Shown here piece by piece: positions 33,880 through 42,990 of a DNA stretch of 64,000 nucleotides. The stretch is from contig NZ_CP041046.1 of the NCBI RefSeq assembly GCF_006385595.1, forward strand, positions 1,922,001-1,986,000, in the 5' to 3' direction. This DNA comes from Luteibacter pinisoli. GTDB lineage: Bacteria; Pseudomonadota; Gammaproteobacteria; Xanthomonadales; Rhodanobacteraceae. The first letter of the stretch is position 1. Every line of letters begins with the position of its first letter. The notes under the pieces were generated by a model, which made no database searches, was not told where the DNA came from, and saw only the letters and a program-made list of their open reading frames with translations. The translations under genes were made by a program, and so were the position numbers.

Positions 33880-34880
33880 GCGGCCACCTCTTCGATATCG
33901 ACGCCGGCGGCCCGGATCTGTGCAAGCGCCTCATCCAGGCGCTCGCCGTGCATGGCCAGCGTGAGCTGGCCGTAAGGGACGTCCTTGATGCGATCCACGC
34001 GTCCCGACAGCAGGTTGTATTCCACGCCCGTATCGCGCACGACCTGCGAGAGCAGCGGCGAATACGTGGCCTCCCCGCGGAACGACAGGCGGAACAGCTT
34101 GCCGGGAATGCCAGGGTAAGCGTCGCCGCGGCCCTCGCGATGGTCCGCTTCGGCCACGAAGCGCCGCGTGGTCGGGTGCTGCGGATGCAGGAACACATCC
34201 GCCACCGTGCCCATCTCGACCACGTTGCCCGCGTCGAGCACGGCCACGCGATCGCACACGCGGCGGATCACGTCCATCTCGTGGGTGATCAGCACGATGG
34301 TGAGGCCCAGGCGGCGGTTGATGTCGGCCAGCAGTTCCAGCACCGAGGCGGTGGTCTGCGGGTCGAGCGCGCTGGTGGCTTCATCGCACAGCAGGATGGA
34401 CGGCTTGCTGGCGAGGGCGCGGGCGATGCCCACGCGCTGCTTCTGGCCGCCAGAGAGCTGCGCCGGGTATTTCGTCGCATGGGCTTCCAGGCCCACCAGC
34501 GCCAGCAGCTCGGCCACGCGCGCGACGATGTCGGCTTCGGCCATGTCGCCCTGGAGGCGCAGCGGGAAGGCCACGTTTTCGGCCACCGTGCGCGAGGAGA
34601 GCAGGTTGAAGTGCTGGAAGATCATGCCGATGCCCGCGCGCAGGCGGCGCAGTTCCGGGCCGCTGGCCTGCGTCACGTCGCGGCCGTCGATCAGCACCTT
34701 GCCCGCCGAGGGGCGTTCCAGCAGGTTGATCATCCGCAGCAGGGTGGATTTACCCGCGCCGGAGTGGCCAATAATGCCGAAAACCTCGCCTTTCTCGATG
34801 GCAAGGTCCACGGGCTGCAGGGCGGGGACAAGCGCTCCGTCGACCTGGTAGGACTTGGAGGCGGCTTCGAAACGGATCAC
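33876..34880 (-). CDS. metN: Methionine ABC transporter ATPase
   Basis: 334 residues from GTG 34880. Walker A GHSGAGKST (38-46), signature LSGGQKQRVGIARAL, Walker B ILLCDEATSALD, and the C-terminal NIL domain (about 255-334) that binds methionine and inhibits transport. The frame is open far upstream but has no MetN-like sequence there; the GTG gives the expected opening VIRFEAASKSYQVDG. No SAM or S-box riboswitch was seen in the 96 bp before it. Confidence 0.93.
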   Translation of the reverse strand: MIRFEAASKSYQVDGALVPALQPVDLAIEKGEVFGIIGHSGAGKSTLLRMINLLERPSAGKVLIDGRDVTQASGPELRRLRAGIGMIFQHFNLLSSRTVAENVAFPLRLQGDMAEADIVARVAELLALVGLEAHATKYPAQLSGGQKQRVGIARALASKPSILLCDEATSALDPQTTASVLELLADINRRLGLTIVLITHEMDVIRRVCDRVAVLDAGNVVEMGTVADVFLHPQHPTTRRFVAEADHREGRGDAYPGIPGKLFRLSFRGEATYSPLLSQVVRDTGVEYNLLSGRVDRIKDVPYGQLTLAMHGERLDEALAQIRAAGVDIEEVAA

Positions 34881-34976
34881 GGGCGTGGGGAGGCCTGGAT
34901 GGAAAGGCGTCCATGGTAGCCGAAGGCCCCGGGCGGCGTAGACTGTGCGCTTTCCACCCGCCCCCAAAGGAGCATC

Positions 34977-35456
34977 ATGACCGGCATCTACGATTTTTCC
35001 GCCCGTGATATCGATGGCAACGAGCGCTCGCTGGCTGAATGGAAAGGCAAGGTGGTGCTGGTGGTGAACGTCGCTTCCAAGTGCGGCTTCACGCCGCAGT
35101 ACAAGGGGCTCGAGGAACTGCAGAAGCAATACGGCGCCCAGGGCTTCGACGTGCTCGGGTTCCCCTGCGACCAGTTCGGCCACCAGGAGCCGGGCGACGA
35201 GGCGGAGATCCGCGACTTCTGCTCGCTCACCTACGACGTCTCCTTCCCGATGTTCTCCAAGATCGACGTCAACGGCGACAAGGCCCACCCGCTGTACAAG
35301 TGGCTGAAGTCGACGAAGAAGGGGTTCCTCGGCACCGAGGGCATCAAGTGGAACTTCACCAAGTTCCTGGTGAACCGCGACGGCGAAGTGGTAGAGCGTT
35401 ACGCGCCCACGGACACGCCGGAGAAGATCGGCAAGGATCTGCCCGCGCTGCTGTAA
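34977..35456 (+). CDS. Glutathione peroxidase-type thiol peroxidase
   Basis: 159 residues. Peroxidatic Cys36 in NVASKCGFTPQY, Gln/Trp of the catalytic set in QFGHQEPG and KWNFTKFLV. The usual FPCNQFG reads FPCDQFG here, an Asn-to-Asp change next to the active site. Cysteine-type enzymes of this family in bacteria mostly use thioredoxin. It is divergent from metN with 96 bp between them. Confidence 0.92.
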   Translation: MTGIYDFSARDIDGNERSLAEWKGKVVLVVNVASKCGFTPQYKGLEELQKQYGAQGFDVLGFPCDQFGHQEPGDEAEIRDFCSLTYDVSFPMFSKIDVNGDKAHPLYKWLKSTKKGFLGTEGIKWNFTKFLVNRDGEVVERYAPTDTPEKIGKDLPALL

Positions 35457-35466
35457 TACCCGCGCG

Positions 35467-36855
35467 CTACAGGTGCTCCGTCGATTCGGCCAACATCACT
35501 GCGATCGCATCTACTTCAGATGATACCGAAGCGGCACCCTGCGTTGGCTTGTAGTTGTTGAGGATCACGGCGAAGGCCAGGCGTTGGCCGGCCTTCGTGG
35601 TGACGTAACCGGCGAGTGCGTTGACGTAGCTCATGCTGCCGGTTTTCGCCTGCACGTTGCCTTCGGCGGCCGTGCCTTTCAGGCGTCGCGCGAGGGTGCC
35701 ATCCACGCCGGCCGTGGGCAGCAGCGCGCGGAAGGCCGGCGTATCCACCGTTGCCAGCAGATGGGTAAGCGAGCCCGCCGTCGTCAGGTCGTGCCGCGAC
35801 AGGCCGGTGCCTTCTTCCAGCGTCGTCGCGGACGGGCCGATGCCACGCGTCGCCAGCCATGCCGCAAGCGCGGCGGCGGCGCGGTCTTCGGTGTGCGGTG
35901 CCGTCTGGTCGCTTGCTTCGAGCCCCGCCAGCAGGAAGACGCTTTGCAGGTACATGTTCTGCGAGCGCTTCAGGCCGGACGAGAGGATCTCGCCAAGCGC
36001 CGGCGAGGGCAGGGTGGCGACGCGCGTGCCTTCGGGCGCAGGCAGCGGCCAGTGCACGCTGCGCGCTTCCTTCCTGACGCTGACGCCGTGTTCTTCGAGT
36101 GCCACCTGCAAGCGCCGCGCGGCCGTCAACGCGGGGTCGGGCAGGGAGAGGCGCACCTTGCGTGGCGTGGCGCCCAGCACGTGCAGGGTCGAGGTACCCG
36201 GCGCGCGGTAGATCTCCGGCGCATCGGACGGCTGTTCTGCCAGCGTGGTCGCGGCATCGGTGGGGTTGAGCACTACGGTGCCGTCGCGGACGTCGGCGAG
36301 CATCGTGTTTTCGTCGATGGTCAGGCCGCTGGCCGTCGCGCCGTAGGGTTCCTGCAGGTCGGCGGCTTCCCAGCCGCTGCCGACGGGCGGGCCAGCAAAC
36401 GCGGTGTCGTCGCCGACGATGCCGTCGTCGACGCGGGTAATGCCCGCCGCCGCCACCTGTTCCGCCAGCTGGTCCGCCCAGGCATCGCCGGCCAGGGTGG
36501 GATCGCCCCGGCCGCGCAGCACCAGCGCGCCGCGCAGGCGGCCGCGGCGGAGGTCGCCCGCGGCCAGTACATCGGTATGCGTGCGGTAATCGGCGCCGAG
36601 CCGGTCCAGCGCGAAGGCGGCGGTGTACAGCTTGGCCGTGGAGGCCGGAAGCATCAGCTTGCCGTCGTCATGCCCGTACACCGGGTGCCCATCGTCCAGG
36701 GACACCACGCTGATGCCCCATGACGCGGCGGCGAAGCGCGGCTCCGCCAGTCTCGCGTCGATCTGTTGCCGAAGGGATTGCGCATGCAGCGGCGCCGCCA
36801 GCCACAGCAGCGCGACCCACACGGAAGCGCGCTGCCGTGTGGTCAACGCAGCCAC
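35467..36855 (-). CDS. dacB: D-alanyl-D-alanine carboxypeptidase/endopeptidase (PBP4)
   Basis: 462 residues with a signal peptide (cleaved near LHAQS). The three penicillin-binding motifs are S72-T-A-K, S-Q-N in LKRSQNMYLQ and K-T-G in VQAKTGSMSYVNALAGYV. Class C (PBP4) proteins trim or cleave peptidoglycan crosslinks. Its start overlaps the end of the enoyl-CoA hydratase gene by 13 bp, so the two are cotranscribed. Confidence 0.92.
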   Translation of the reverse strand: MAALTTRQRASVWVALLWLAAPLHAQSLRQQIDARLAEPRFAAASWGISVVSLDDGHPVYGHDDGKLMLPASTAKLYTAAFALDRLGADYRTHTDVLAAGDLRRGRLRGALVLRGRGDPTLAGDAWADQLAEQVAAAGITRVDDGIVGDDTAFAGPPVGSGWEAADLQEPYGATASGLTIDENTMLADVRDGTVVLNPTDAATTLAEQPSDAPEIYRAPGTSTLHVLGATPRKVRLSLPDPALTAARRLQVALEEHGVSVRKEARSVHWPLPAPEGTRVATLPSPALGEILSSGLKRSQNMYLQSVFLLAGLEASDQTAPHTEDRAAAALAAWLATRGIGPSATTLEEGTGLSRHDLTTAGSLTHLLATVDTPAFRALLPTAGVDGTLARRLKGTAAEGNVQAKTGSMSYVNALAGYVTTKAGQRLAFAVILNNYKPTQGAASVSSEVDAIAVMLAESTEHL

Positions 36856-37628
36856 GAAGGCTGGCCCTTCTCCAGGAAGGCGCCGAGGCCGTCCTGCCCC
36901 TCGGCGGAGACGCGAAGCCGTGCGATCAGCTCGGCGTTTTCGGCATCCACCCGTTCCATGTCGCCTTCGCTCATGCCGCCCATGGCCAGGGCGAGGTGTT
37001 TTGCCTCGCGCTGTGCCACCGGGCCGCCCTTGGTGAGCAGGCCGAGCACGCGGTCCACGGCCGCGTCGAGCTCCTCCAGCGGCGCGGTTTCATGGACCAG
37101 GCCCATGCTGGCCGCCGCGGCGGTGCTGAAAATCTCACCGGTGATGAACAGGCGGCGGGCGGCCCGCAGGCCGATGGCGGCGATGACGTAGGGCGAGATC
37201 ACCGCGGGCACCAAGCCAAGCTTCACTTCGGAAAGGGCGAATTTCGCCCCATCGGCCGCGATCGCGATGTCGCAGCAGGCCACCAGGCCCACGCCGCCAC
37301 CGAAGGCCGCGCCGTTCACCCGCGCCACGGTGGGCTTGGAGAGGAACTGCAGCCGCCGCATGAGCCGGGCCAGGCGCAGGGAATCGTCGCGGTTCTGGGC
37401 CTCGGAGGCCGTGGCCATGCCGCGCATCCAGTTCAGGTCGGCACCGGCGGAAAAACTTGCGCCCGCGCCGGTGAGCACCACGGCGCGCACGGCGGGGTCC
37501 GCATCGACCTCGTCGATGGCGGCGGTGAGATCGGCGATCAGTGCGTCATCGAAGGCGTTGTGCACCTCGGGGCGGTTCATCAGCAGGTGGGCGACGGCAC
37601 CGCGGCGGGTCAGTTCAACAGCCGGCAT
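36843..37628 (-). CDS. Enoyl-CoA hydratase/isomerase family protein
   Basis: 261 residues of the crotonase fold. Oxyanion-hole segments are SFSAGADLNWMRG and GAAFGGGVGLVACCDIAIA, and the acid/base Glu lies in FALSEVKLGLVPAVISPYV. The pattern is close to methylglutaconyl-CoA hydratases (LiuC-type, leucine breakdown), but substrate assignment is tentative because no other leucine-degradation gene is near. ATG 37628 gives the family-typical start; the upstream open frame crosses the feo promoter. Confidence 0.83.
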   Translation of the reverse strand: MPAVELTRRGAVAHLLMNRPEVHNAFDDALIADLTAAIDEVDADPAVRAVVLTGAGASFSAGADLNWMRGMATASEAQNRDDSLRLARLMRRLQFLSKPTVARVNGAAFGGGVGLVACCDIAIAADGAKFALSEVKLGLVPAVISPYVIAAIGLRAARRLFITGEIFSTAAAASMGLVHETAPLEELDAAVDRVLGLLTKGGPVAQREAKHLALAMGGMSEGDMERVDAENAELIARLRVSAEGQDGLGAFLEKGQPSWLR

Positions 37629-37711
37629 GAAGGTTCTCCGAAAGACGTAATGCGAATCATAAAGGGCCGGTCTACCTCGTAGGGCCCCGCAAGGGCCCCC
37701 ATAATGCATAT

Positions 37712-37730
37712 AATGCGAACAGTTCTTATT
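37712..37730. promoter_or_regulatory. Fur box in front of feoA
   Basis: AATGCGAACAGTTCTTATT agrees at 14 of 19 positions with the dyad AATGAGAATTATTCTCATT used by Fur in gammaproteobacteria. It ends 14 bp before the feoA GTG. A second partial match, AATGCGAATCAT, lies near 37650 next to the divergent hydratase start. Iron-replete Fur would repress the feo operon. The match is direct; binding is inferred. Confidence 0.65.
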
Positions 37731-37744
37731 TGAGAATTTTCCCC

Positions 37745-37990
37745 GTGCGCCTGTCAGACGCACCGAAAGGTGCCCAAGCTGTGGTCCAGACCGTAACCGA
37801 TGCCCATCCCGCCGACCTCATTGCGCAGCGCCTGCGCGACCTGGGCTTTGTCGCGGGCGAGCCGGTGAAGCTGGTCGCAAGGGGCCCGGTCGGCGGCGAT
37901 CCGGTGCTGATCCAGATCGGTTCGACGCGCTTTGCGCTGCGCCGCACCGAGGCGGAGCGGGTGGAAGTGACCGTGGAGGGCGTGGCATGA
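37745..37990 (+). CDS. feoA: Ferrous iron transport protein FeoA
   Basis: 81 residues from GTG 37745, an SH3-like domain (ADLIAQRLRDLGFVAGEPVKLVARGPVGGDPVLIQIGSTRFALRR in shortened view) that regulates FeoB. A TTG at 37730 in the same frame is less likely because it would fall inside the Fur box. The stop overlaps the feoB start by 4 bp. Confidence 0.88.
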   Translation: MRLSDAPKGAQAVVQTVTDAHPADLIAQRLRDLGFVAGEPVKLVARGPVGGDPVLIQIGSTRFALRRTEAERVEVTVEGVA

Positions 37991-39831
37991 GTCCCTCGAC
38001 GATGCGTATTGCCCTGGTGGGCAACCCCAACTGCGGCAAGACGGCGCTGTTCAACCAGCTCACCGGCGGCCGCCAGAAGGTGGCCAACTACGCCGGCGTC
38101 ACCGTGGAGCGCAAGGAAGGCCGCTTCACCGCGCCGTCCGGCCGCGTGCTGCATATCCTCGATCTGCCCGGCGCGTACAGCTTCGATGCCACCAGCCCGG
38201 ACGAGGCGATCACCCGCGACGTGTGCCAGGGCCGTTACCCCGGTGAAGCCGCGCCGGACCTGATCGTCTGCGTGGCCGATGCCACCAACCTGCGCCTGCA
38301 CCTGCGCTTCGTCCTCGAAGTGCGCCGCCTTGGCCGCCCGGTGGTGCTCGCACTGAACATGATGGATGCCGCGCGTCGCCGCGGCATGGTCATCGATACC
38401 CAGAAGCTCTCGCAGCGCCTCGGCGTGCCGGTGGTGGAAACCGTCGCCGTGCAGCGCGGTGGCGCCAGATTGCTGATCGAACGCATCGACCAGGCCGTCC
38501 CCGCGATCGTGCCCTCGGCCATCGACGACGCCAGCGTGGAGCAGTTGCACGCCGAAGTGCGTTCGATCCTGGCCGAGACGGTATCGCTCTCGCGCGATAC
38601 CGCGGCCGTGGACGATGCGATCGACCGCTGGGCGCTGCATCCCGTGTTCGGCCTGGCGATCCTCGCCGCGCTGATGTTCATGATCTTCCAGGCGGTGTTC
38701 TCCTGGGCGCAGCCGGTGATGGACGCCATCCAGGCCGGCATCGCCGCGCTTGGCACGTGGACCACCAGCTTCCTGCCCCCGGACAGCGCGCTGCACAGCC
38801 TGCTCAACGATGGCGTGTTCGCCGGCCTGGGCGCGGTGCTGGTGTTCCTGCCGCAGATCCTGATCCTGTTCCTGTTTATCCTGGTGCTGGAGGAATCCGG
38901 TTACCTGCCGCGCGCCGCGTTCCTGCTGGATCGCATGATGTTCCGCGTGGGCCTCACTGGCCGCGCGTTCATCCCGCTGCTCTCCAGCTTCGCCTGCGCC
39001 ATTCCCGGCATCATGGCCACGCGCAGCATCTCCGATCCGCGCGACCGCCTGACGACGATCATGGTGGCACCGCTGATGACGTGCTCGGCGCGCCTGCCGG
39101 TGTATACGCTGCTGATCGCCGCGTTCATCCCGAACCATTCGGTAGGCATCTTCAACCTGCAGGGCATCGTGCTGTTCGTGCTGTACTTCGCCGGTATCTT
39201 CAGCGCGCTGGGCGTGGCCTTCGTGATGAAGCGCTTTCGCAAGGATCGCAGCGAGCACGCACTGATCATGGAACTGCCCTCGTACCGCTTGCCGCACGTG
39301 CGCGATATCGCGCTGGGCCTGTGGGAACGCGCGCTGATCTTCCTCAAGCGCGTGGGCGGCATCATCACCGCGCTCACCGTGCTGCTGTGGTTCCTGTCGA
39401 GCTTCCCGGGGGCACCGGAGGGCGCGACCCAGCCGGCGATCGATTACAGCCTGGCCGGCATGCTGGGCCGTGGCCTGCAGTACGTGTTCGCGCCCATCGG
39501 CTTCAACTGGCAGATCTGCATCGCGCTGGTGCCGGGCCTGGCCGCGCGCGAAGTGGCCGTGGCCGCGCTGGGTACCGTCTATGCGATGTCGGGCAGCGAT
39601 GACGCCGTGGCCTCGCAGCTGGGCCCGGTGATCGCGCATTCGTGGTCGCTTGCCACCGCGCTGTCGCTGCTGGCGTGGTACGTGTTCGCGCCGCAGTGCA
39701 TGTCGACGCTGGCGGTGATCCGCCGCGAAACCAATTCCTGGCGTAACGTCGCGGTGGCGGCCGGCTATCTGTTTGGCCTGGCTTACCTGGCGTCGCTGGC
39801 GACGTATCAGATCGCGAGGGCGCTCTCATGA
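37987..39831 (+). CDS. feoB: Ferrous iron permease FeoB
   Basis: 614 residues. N-terminal G-protein domain with G1 GNPNCGKT (12-19), switch region and G3 DLPGAYS, then the membrane domain with two Gate motifs, including SSFACAIPGIMATRSI and MTCSARLPVYTLLI. It drives Fe2+ uptake across the inner membrane. It is shorter than the Escherichia coli protein and lies in an operon feoA-feoB-Cys-rich protein. Confidence 0.95.
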   Translation: MSPSTMRIALVGNPNCGKTALFNQLTGGRQKVANYAGVTVERKEGRFTAPSGRVLHILDLPGAYSFDATSPDEAITRDVCQGRYPGEAAPDLIVCVADATNLRLHLRFVLEVRRLGRPVVLALNMMDAARRRGMVIDTQKLSQRLGVPVVETVAVQRGGARLLIERIDQAVPAIVPSAIDDASVEQLHAEVRSILAETVSLSRDTAAVDDAIDRWALHPVFGLAILAALMFMIFQAVFSWAQPVMDAIQAGIAALGTWTTSFLPPDSALHSLLNDGVFAGLGAVLVFLPQILILFLFILVLEESGYLPRAAFLLDRMMFRVGLTGRAFIPLLSSFACAIPGIMATRSISDPRDRLTTIMVAPLMTCSARLPVYTLLIAAFIPNHSVGIFNLQGIVLFVLYFAGIFSALGVAFVMKRFRKDRSEHALIMELPSYRLPHVRDIALGLWERALIFLKRVGGIITALTVLLWFLSSFPGAPEGATQPAIDYSLAGMLGRGLQYVFAPIGFNWQICIALVPGLAAREVAVAALGTVYAMSGSDDAVASQLGPVIAHSWSLATALSLLAWYVFAPQCMSTLAVIRRETNSWRNVAVAAGYLFGLAYLASLATYQIARALS

Positions 39832-40121
39832 GCACGTTCCAGCTGGTGGAGGGCGTGGTGATCGGCCTGATCGTGCTGGTCAGCGCCTATGTCGCGTTCC
39901 GCAAGCTGCTGCCGAAGACCTCGACGCGGGTGATGGCGAGCGTCTCGGCCAGCCTGAACCACGAAGGCCGCCCCGGCGTGGTGCGCGCGGTGGGCAGGAA
40001 ACTGCAGCCGGCCAGCGCGAGCGGCAGCTGCGGCGACGGCTGCGGTTCGTGCAATAGCTGCGGCCCGGCACCGGCCAGCCCGGCCGATGCACAGCCGCTC
40101 ACCTTCAAGTCACGCCACTAG
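39828..40121 (+). CDS. FeoB-associated Cys-rich membrane protein
   Basis: 97 residues: one membrane helix (about 8-24), a basic linker and a Cys cluster C68-x3-C72-x2-C75-x2-C78 with Gly/Ser between. Small Cys-rich membrane proteins behind feoB are known and may take the place of FeoC, which can carry an Fe-S cluster. The function is inferred from coupling to feoB (ATGA) and the metal-binding look of the cysteines. Confidence 0.75.
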   Translation: MSTFQLVEGVVIGLIVLVSAYVAFRKLLPKTSTRVMASVSASLNHEGRPGVVRAVGRKLQPASASGSCGDGCGSCNSCGPAPASPADAQPLTFKSRH

Positions 40122-41593
40122 ATCCCTTCGGACGCGGCGGGATCCTCGTTGGGCTTCTGCGTGCGCTGGCGGCGGAGTGTCCACCAGTTCACGCTGAGGT
40201 TTACCGCGAACCACGCGCCAACCAGTGCAAGTGGCCATGCGATCACCGCGGGCCAGAGCACGGCGACCACCGTCAGCACGATGGCGGCCACGGCGCCCGC
40301 GAGCACCGACCCGGTTTCGGTATCGCCCAGCACGCGGTGGTGCGACATGGCCGCACCCACGGTATTCGCAATACGCAACGCGCCGGCCGCCGCACGGCTG
40401 GAGCTGCCGCCGCCATGCCGCGGCCGCGGCGGGCGCGGTGAACGGCTGCGCATGCGCTCGTTGCCTGACCGGGTGCGACGCCCGCGCAACAGGATTTCCG
40501 TGGCGTTTTCCAGATCGGCCTCGTACTGGTCCGCCAGCTTCTGCGCGAACGGCGCGTCTTCAATGGCGACATCGATCTCGCGGTTGCTCAGCCAGCTGGC
40601 AATGTTGAGGTTGGACGAGCCCACGCGTGCCCAGCGGCGGTCGGCCACCGCGGTCTTCGCGTGCAACATGGAGCCGTTCCACTCGAACACGCGGATGCCG
40701 GCCTTCAGCAGCGGGCGGTAGCCCGAGCGGGACATGCCGGCCACCATCGGGATGTCGCTGGTACCTGGAACCAGCAGGCGCACGTCGACGCCGTCGCGTG
40801 CCGCGGCCGAGAGGGCCTGCACGTAAGGCGCCACGCCGACGAAGTACGCATCGGTCAGCCACAGGGTCTTCGTCGCCATGGCGGCGACCATCTGGTCCAG
40901 GCGGTACATGCCGGCCGTGCTGGGCTGGGTAGCGATGACCCGGAGATTGACGTCGCCGGCCTGGCCGACGGCGTCGCCAGAGGCGAGGCGGGCATGCTCG
41001 GGGAGCGGCGCGCCGGCGTCCTGCCAGCTGTCGGCAAAGGCCTGTTCGATCTCGGCCACCGCCGGGCCATGCAGCATCACGCCTGTATCGCGCCAGGGCG
41101 GGACGTCCTTCGCCGGATTCCCCAGCCACTTCTCGCTGATGCACACGCCTGACAGGAAGCCGGTCTCGCCGTCCACCACCAGCACCTTGCGGTGGTCGCG
41201 GCTGATCCAGCCAAACGAGCTGCCCAGCCGCGGCGGGTTGTAGATGCGCACTTCGCCGCCGGCCTCGCGCAGCGGATTCCAGAAGCTGGAGCGCGACTGG
41301 CCGAGGCAGCCGGCCCAGTCGGCGATGACGGCCACGAACACGCCCGCGCGGGCCCGCTCCACCAGCGCGTCGCGGAAGGCCTGGCCAATCCGGTCGTTGC
41401 GGATGATGTAGTTCTCTAGGAACACGTGGCGCTTCGCGCCGGCAATGGCGTTCAGCCAGGCGTCGAAGTGGGCCTGGGCGTCGATCAGCAGTTCGACGGC
41501 GTTGCCCGCGATAAGTGGCGCCCCGGCGCTGCGGCTGAGGGCCTGTTCAGCGAACTGGCGGGTGGAGAAGGCGTGGCTGCGAGTGGCATTCAT
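40118..41593 (-). CDS. Phospholipase D-family cardiolipin synthase (ClsB-like)
   Basis: 491 residues. Two HKD motifs: SRDHRKVLVVDGETGFLSG and MLHAKTAVADRRWARVGSSN. It has no N-terminal membrane pair of ClsA and instead carries a C-terminal extension: an Arg/Ser-rich linker (about 385-415) and two membrane segments (about 440-480). It would transfer phosphatidyl groups to form cardiolipin or a related lipid. The 3' end overlaps the Cys-rich Feo gene, convergent, by 4 bp. Confidence 0.85.
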   Translation of the reverse strand: MNATRSHAFSTRQFAEQALSRSAGAPLIAGNAVELLIDAQAHFDAWLNAIAGAKRHVFLENYIIRNDRIGQAFRDALVERARAGVFVAVIADWAGCLGQSRSSFWNPLREAGGEVRIYNPPRLGSSFGWISRDHRKVLVVDGETGFLSGVCISEKWLGNPAKDVPPWRDTGVMLHGPAVAEIEQAFADSWQDAGAPLPEHARLASGDAVGQAGDVNLRVIATQPSTAGMYRLDQMVAAMATKTLWLTDAYFVGVAPYVQALSAAARDGVDVRLLVPGTSDIPMVAGMSRSGYRPLLKAGIRVFEWNGSMLHAKTAVADRRWARVGSSNLNIASWLSNREIDVAIEDAPFAQKLADQYEADLENATEILLRGRRTRSGNERMRSRSPRPPRPRHGGGSSSRAAAGALRIANTVGAAMSHHRVLGDTETGSVLAGAVAAIVLTVVAVLWPAVIAWPLALVGAWFAVNLSVNWWTLRRQRTQKPNEDPAASEGI

Positions 41594-41661
41594 GGGAAGG
41601 AGTCTATCGGGATCAAGGAGAAGGCGGTGTCTGTCACGGGGTTGCGCTAAAATCGCCCGCT

Positions 41662-42918
41662 ATGACCGAAGACCTGACCCGTCCGCGCCCCGCGGAAGCC
41701 GAATCCCGCCGTCCCAGCACCGGTGTCCACATCGACCGCGTCAAGGTCGGCGGGGGCGCGCCAATCGTGGTGCAGTCCATGACCAATACGGACACGGAAG
41801 ACCCGGTATCCACGGCCAAGCAGGTGGCCGAGCTGGCCCGCGCCGGTTCGGAGATGGTCCGCATCACGGTGAACACCCCGGCCGCCGCGGCCGCCGTGCC
41901 GCGCATCCGCGAGCGCCTGGACATGATGGGCGTCTCGGTGCCGCTCATCGGCGATTTCCATTACAACGGCCACCAGCTGCTGGAAGGCGAGCCGGCCTGC
42001 GCCGAAGCGCTGGCCAAGTACCGGATCAACCCCGGCAACGTGGGTTTCGGCAAGAAGAAGGACAGCCAGTTCGCCTCGATCATCGATATGGCGATCCGCT
42101 ACGACAAGCCCGTGCGCATCGGCGCCAACTGGGGCTCGCTGGACCAGTCCATGGTCGCCACGCTGATGGACGAGAACGCCCTGCGTGCCAACCCGTGGGA
42201 CGCGGGCCACGTGGCCCGCGAGGCGCTGATCCGCTCCGCCCTGGACTCCGCGGCACGCGCCGAGGACATCGGCCTGGCGCGCGACCGGATTATCCTGTCC
42301 TGCAAGGTCTCCGGCGTACAGGAATTGATCGCGGTGTACCGTGACCTCGCCCGTCGCGGCGATTACGCCCTGCACCTGGGCCTGACCGAGGCAGGCATGG
42401 GCTCGAAGGGCATCACCGCCTCCGCCGCCGCGCTGGCCGTGCTGCTGCAGGAAGGCATCGGCGACACCATCCGCATCTCGCTCACCCCGGAACCGGGCCA
42501 GTCGCGCACCGCGGAAGTCATCGTGGCGCAGGAACTGCTGCAGACCATGGGCCTGCGCGCGTTCACGCCGCTGGTCACCGCGTGCCCCGGCTGTGGCCGC
42601 ACCACCAGCGAGTTCTTCCAGGAACTGGCGCAGACGGTGCAGGGCCATGTGCGCGAGCGCATGCCGGAATGGCGGGTGAAGTACGACGGGGTCGAAAACC
42701 TTACCCTGGCGGTGATGGGCTGCATCGTGAACGGCCCGGGTGAATCGCGCCACGCGAACATCGGCATCTCCCTGCCGGGCAACGGCGAGGCACCGGCCGC
42801 CCCGGTGTTCATCGACGGTGAAAAGGCCATGACCCTGCGTGGCGACAACATCGCCAACGAGTTCGTCGCCATCCTCGATAACTACGTCGAAACGCATTAT
42901 TCAGCGCGCCACGACTAG
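41662..42918 (+). CDS. ispG: 4-hydroxy-3-methylbut-2-enyl-diphosphate synthase (flavodoxin)
   Basis: 418 residues. N-terminal TIM barrel (GGGAPIVVQSMTNTDTEDPV, NPGNVGFGKKKDSQF) and the C-terminal [4Fe-4S] domain with Cys residues in VTACPGCGRTTSEF and MGCIVNGPGE. It catalyses the penultimate step of the MEP isoprenoid pathway. It is a single gene with its own promoter region after a 68-bp gap. Confidence 0.96.
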   Translation: MTEDLTRPRPAEAESRRPSTGVHIDRVKVGGGAPIVVQSMTNTDTEDPVSTAKQVAELARAGSEMVRITVNTPAAAAAVPRIRERLDMMGVSVPLIGDFHYNGHQLLEGEPACAEALAKYRINPGNVGFGKKKDSQFASIIDMAIRYDKPVRIGANWGSLDQSMVATLMDENALRANPWDAGHVAREALIRSALDSAARAEDIGLARDRIILSCKVSGVQELIAVYRDLARRGDYALHLGLTEAGMGSKGITASAAALAVLLQEGIGDTIRISLTPEPGQSRTAEVIVAQELLQTMGLRAFTPLVTACPGCGRTTSEFFQELAQTVQGHVRERMPEWRVKYDGVENLTLAVMGCIVNGPGESRHANIGISLPGNGEAPAAPVFIDGEKAMTLRGDNIANEFVAILDNYVETHYSARHD

Positions 42919-42990
42919 CCGATCACGCCTTGCATGCGGGTCCATCCGGCACCATCACGGATGGATTCCCCCTCTCCCAGGAGACAAGGC

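Noticed and set aside
34881..34976. SAM/S-box type riboswitch upstream of metNIQ
   Set aside because: The divergent spacer is only 96 bp and shows neither the conserved core nor a terminator/antiterminator pair.
34881..35288. N-terminal extension of metN in an open frame reaching across glutathione peroxidase
   Set aside because: MetN proteins begin at the IRFEAASKSY region; the extension lies antisense to an intact peroxidase gene.
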